Positions 61,110-64,000 of a DNA stretch of 64,000 nt are shown here, piece by piece. This DNA is from Vanilla planifolia (lineage: Eukaryota > Streptophyta > Magnoliopsida > Asparagales > Orchidaceae). A program made the translations under genes and the position numbers. The number at the start of each line of letters is the position of its first letter. Position 1 is the first letter of the stretch. Location of the stretch: the NCBI GenBank assembly GCA_023846275.1, contig JAIUJO010000159.1:275501-339500 (forward strand), read 5' to 3'. The notes beneath the pieces are model-generated. The model was not told where the DNA came from, did not search any database, and worked only from the letters and a program-made list of their open reading frames with translations.

Positions 61110-62384
61110 TTTCATTCTCATTTTTCTTTAACTCAACATCTCTTATAGTCTCTCACTTAGTTCTCTCTCACATTATCATTGTTTACTTGTCTCTCAAAAC
61201 TATATATATATTTATTTTCACCCACCCTTTTCTCATTTATCTCTTTATTTCACTTTGTTAATTATTCTATCTTTTGTATCTTCTCTCTCCTCTCTCTTTT
61301 CTCTCTCTATTTATTTTATTATTCCTCCCTTGACACTCTATTGTTATTTTCTTTAATATATTTTTTGTATGATAGAAATATTTTTTGTTAAAATTAATAA
61401 ATAATTCTTTTATCAGTAATACCTATTATCTAGTACAAATAAGTCTTCTATGTAAATATTTTCTTTAAGATAAATTGTAATACAAATAGTTTCTTATTTA
61501 TTTAATAAACCTATTGTATTAATACTAGAATATATAGAAACAAATATAATAAAAAAGAAATTATTTTTTAACATATTTTTTGATGATGATTAAGAAAATC
61601 AAATGAATACTTATAATTTTTTAGACTATAATCTCATTGGTGTATGTTTCTTAACTTTAATATGCATTTAAAACAACACCAACATTAGAGCATTGGAATC
61701 AAAGTTAAGCATGCATGAGTGAGCGTAGTATTAGGATGGGTGACCTTCTTAGCAATCCACAACTTACACATATTTTTAATAGCCTTTGTTTTACCTTTGA
61801 ATAATAATTAATTTCAATAATAGGTTAATTTTTATAAATGACATAATTATAAATGTTGTTTTGTAATTTCTACTTTCATTACTTTTTGTAATTTGAATTA
61901 TATTAGTTCTTATAATTTTTGTATATTGTTAAATATTCCATCCATATAATGTAATTAAATAACAACATTAACAAAATTTAATATTGGCCAACATAATCTA
62001 TGTAAATTATAACAAATTATAATATATATATATATATGTATATCATAGTAGTATATTGTATGATTGAACTATATAACAATTTATCAAAAATACTAAATAT
62101 TACTTATATTTATTAGCTATATAATAACTTATGAAGATATTATCTTTGAATAATGATATAATTTGTTATATCATTAACTGCTTAAATTATAAGTGCTAAT
62201 GAAATAATAATAAAATAATAGTCGACATTTCTCTTAAAAAATTCTAAAATATTAAAGTAAAATAAAACTCTAAATTTTTTGATTTATTTAAGTAGTATTT
62301 AATGTTTTATATGTTTAGGATATCAAAGTTTAAAAAATATTACAAATGAAATAATTTAGATATGGCTTTTATTTAATTATGTTT
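61110..62384 (+). repeat. Region B monomer (about 1.3 kb)
   Basis: Block at 61,110-61,345, 5S at 61,665-61,772, (TA)n near 62,022-62,037, AT-rich spacer. The frame at 61,179-61,391 is a pyrimidine artefact. Confidence 0.82.
61665..61772 (+). pseudogene. 5S rRNA pseudogene with the best-kept control region
   Basis: CACCAACATTAGAGCATTGG, AATCAAAGTTAAGCATGCAT, GAGTGAGCGTAGTATTAGGA, TGGGTGACCTTCTTAGCAAT, CCACAACTTACACATATTTT. From AAAGTTAAGC to ATGGGTGACCTTCT it differs from the plant gene at few sites, covering A-box, intermediate element and box C. About 14 bases between the 5' part and A-box are lost (ATTGGAATCAAAG), which would break the 5S fold. Confidence 0.92.
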
Positions 62385-63799
62385 CTTTCTTTCTTCACTT
62401 TATCTTAATAGATCTCCTATTTCAACTTTGTTCCTTCTCCCATTGTCATTCACTTATTTGTCTTCTCTCTCTTTTTTGTTCCCCTCAACATCTCGCTTCT
62501 ATCTCTATTTATTTTCCTATTTAATTTACCCTTTTATTTGATTTTATATTTTTGTTTCCTCCTTTTTGCCCCTTTCTTTTTTGTTTTTTCTTTCTCTTAA
62601 TTAAATCCTTACTTCTCTCATGATTAATACTTTCCTTTGTACTCACTTTAAGTATTAAAGACTTTTTCATCTAGTATGTCCACCTCCATTACTATTACGT
62701 CTTCTTTTACCACCATCAATTAAGATTATCGATGACATAAATCATGTTGCATTCTTTAATATATATATTTTTAATAAAAATATTTATTTTTTATTTTTTT
62801 ATAATTAATAAATAATTTTATTTTTTATTTATAAGAACTATAACTTAGTGAAAGAATTTTCATGTTTTAGCATTTACACTATGAAAAAAAATAATATAAC
62901 TAATTTCTAACTAGCTTAATATATTTAAAGTATCAATATTATAATATATTATTATATATATAATAAAACTAACATATTTGTTTGAAGAGGGTATGCCTCA
63001 TAATACAAATATTTCCTAATATGTTCATTATTTTCGAGACAATAATCACATAATTATTAGCTCTTAACTTTTGCATGCATGTGCCACAGCACAAGTCTTA
63101 TAGCACTTGATTTTTATAGAACTTAAATGTTAAAGTATGCTTGGGTGAGCATAGTATTTGTATAAGTGTGTTATAGAGAATCACTTGGTTGCCCAAATTT
63201 TTCATACTACTCTTTTTTCTTGTAAATGATAATTGATTTAAATAATATATTGATTTTTTTAAGTCATTAAATAAATTTTATTATATATATATTATTAATT
63301 AATTTCTAATATTAACTTTATAACATTAATATCACTTTCATTTAATATTATATATGATAATTAAAAATTAAAAAAACATGAAAATTATTTAATGTTGGAC
63401 AAAATAAAATATATAAATTATAATAGAGAAGAATTATTATATATTTATAATATTTGAAACGTAAAAGGTATTTATAATATGATAATAATATATTAAAAAC
63501 ATAACTAGTCGAAATTATGTCTTGAATATGAGGTATTATTTATATTTGTTATTTATATATGTTTCTTATAAAGATAATATTTGAAATAATTATAATATTT
63601 ATTAATCAAGTATTTTTTAGAATTATAATTATTTATTAAAAAAATTAAATAATTAATCAAATAATATTTCAAACTTCTACAATATGGTAAAAAATTAGAA
63701 AACATAATGTTATTATTGTACTCAAATAATACATAATTTTGCAAGTGTTTAAGATGTTGATATTGATAAATACTATATGATAAATTATTTAGATGTATC
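62385..63799 (+). repeat. Region B monomer (about 1.4 kb)
   Basis: Block at 62,385-62,715, post-block motif near 62,737-62,760 (CATAAATCATGTTGCATTC), 5S at 63,075-63,197, AT-rich spacer. Confidence 0.82.
63075..63197 (+). pseudogene. 5S rRNA pseudogene, near full length
   Basis: GCATGTGCCACAGCACAAGT, TATAGCACTTGATTTTTATA, GAACTTAAATGTTAAAGTAT, GCTTGGGTGAGCATAGTATT, TGTATAAGTGTGTTATAGAG. The A-box to intermediate element (GTATGCTTGGGTGAGCATAGTA) is clear. Box C is degraded. Confidence 0.85.
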
Positions 63800-64000
63800 T
63801 TTCATTAAATTATTTCTCTCATATTTTTTTCCTTTTTTTCAAACCTTTCTTATTCTCATTTTTCTTCTCTTTCTCTCTCTCATTATTATTCTCTTATTTG
63901 TCTTTCCTTTTATTTCTTTGACTTTCCCTCACCTTCTCACTCCTATATGTGTTTCTTTACTTTTTTGAATTCTTTCACCCTTTCATATTTTTATTTACCC
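63800..64000 (+). repeat. Start of a further Region B monomer, cut by the window edge
   Basis: The + oriented pyrimidine-rich block (CTCTTTCTCTCTCTCATTAT at about 63,867) starts 1.4 kb after the previous one, so the satellite continues to the right. Confidence 0.8.

Larger units (their letters stand above)
35379..64000. repeat. Region B: 5S rDNA-derived tandem satellite, monomers about 1.1-1.4 kb
   Basis: Each full monomer reads, 5'->3' on its own strand: polypyrimidine block (0.25-0.35 kb), post-block motif, AT-rich spacer half, degenerate 5S rRNA sequence, T-run, AT-rich spacer half. Block starts on the + strand lie near 50,985, 52,725, 54,030, 55,090, 56,465, 57,860, 59,920, 61,110, 62,385 and 63,800. 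From about 37.65 to 50.98 kb the array is inverted. Copies are strongly diverged and many have internal deletions or duplications. The origin from 5S rDNA is inferred from repeated matches to the plant 5S gene made by eye. Confidence 0.85.

Noticed and set aside
61665..61772. Functional 5S rRNA gene
   Set aside because: Although the control region is well kept, bases are missing between the 5' part and the A-box and both ends are altered, so the 5S fold cannot form.

Overview
The window looks like one continuous satellite/heterochromatin domain of a land plant, most likely a seed plant with a repeat-rich genome. It is very AT-rich and I can support no protein-coding gene or intact RNA gene in it. 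The plant assignment rests on many decayed copies of a 5S rRNA gene that follow the plant version (G/A-ATGGGTGACC, then TCCTCGTGTTGCAC-like 3' ends), and on one long LTR with plant-retrotransposon features. All long open frames are Leu/Ser/Phe/Ile-rich readings of polypyrimidine tracts, or open stretches inside a non-coding LTR.

Region A (1 to about 35,378) is a head-to-tail array of eight large units. Each unit has a polypyrimidine block (C/T on the + strand, about 1.5-3.8 kb) and an AT-rich spacer (about 1.3-2.1 kb). The blocks are not simple microsatellites. They carry the same landmarks in the same order: a head around AAATATTTGTGCCTCTCC, a middle, motif C (AATAGTCTATGATT), motif D (AAATTGATGCTCC) and a tail (TCATTCATTATGTGTC). 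The distance between successive heads is about 3.6, 3.0, 4.6, 5.1, 5.3, 5.5 and 5.7 kb, and the shorter units are explained by internal deletions.

Region B (about 35,379 to 64,000) is a second array with monomers of about 1.1-1.4 kb. Each monomer has a 0.25-0.35 kb polypyrimidine block, a conserved motif just after it, an AT-rich spacer and a degenerate 5S rRNA sequence, always with the same relative strand. The array is in + orientation at 35.4-37.63 kb, inverted at about 37.65-50.98 kb, and + again to the window end. A nested re-inversion lies at 44.41-44.85 kb. About twenty 5S-derived pseudogenes or fragments can be read. Several keep the internal-control-region core and a T-run right after the 3' end.

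Within the inverted part, a solo LTR of 3,033 bp (38,951-41,983) sits in a purine-rich block between perfect 5-bp target duplications (AGAGG). It is far more GC- and CpG-rich than its surroundings, so it is a young insertion. It contains a five-copy array built on GCGTGTTTCGAGATGGGC and a 58-bp tandem duplication.

The most unusual point is the pairing of a 5S rDNA-derived satellite with a strand-locked polypyrimidine block, directly abutting a second, larger polypyrimidine higher-order array. All alignments were made by eye. No identities were computed and no database was searched.
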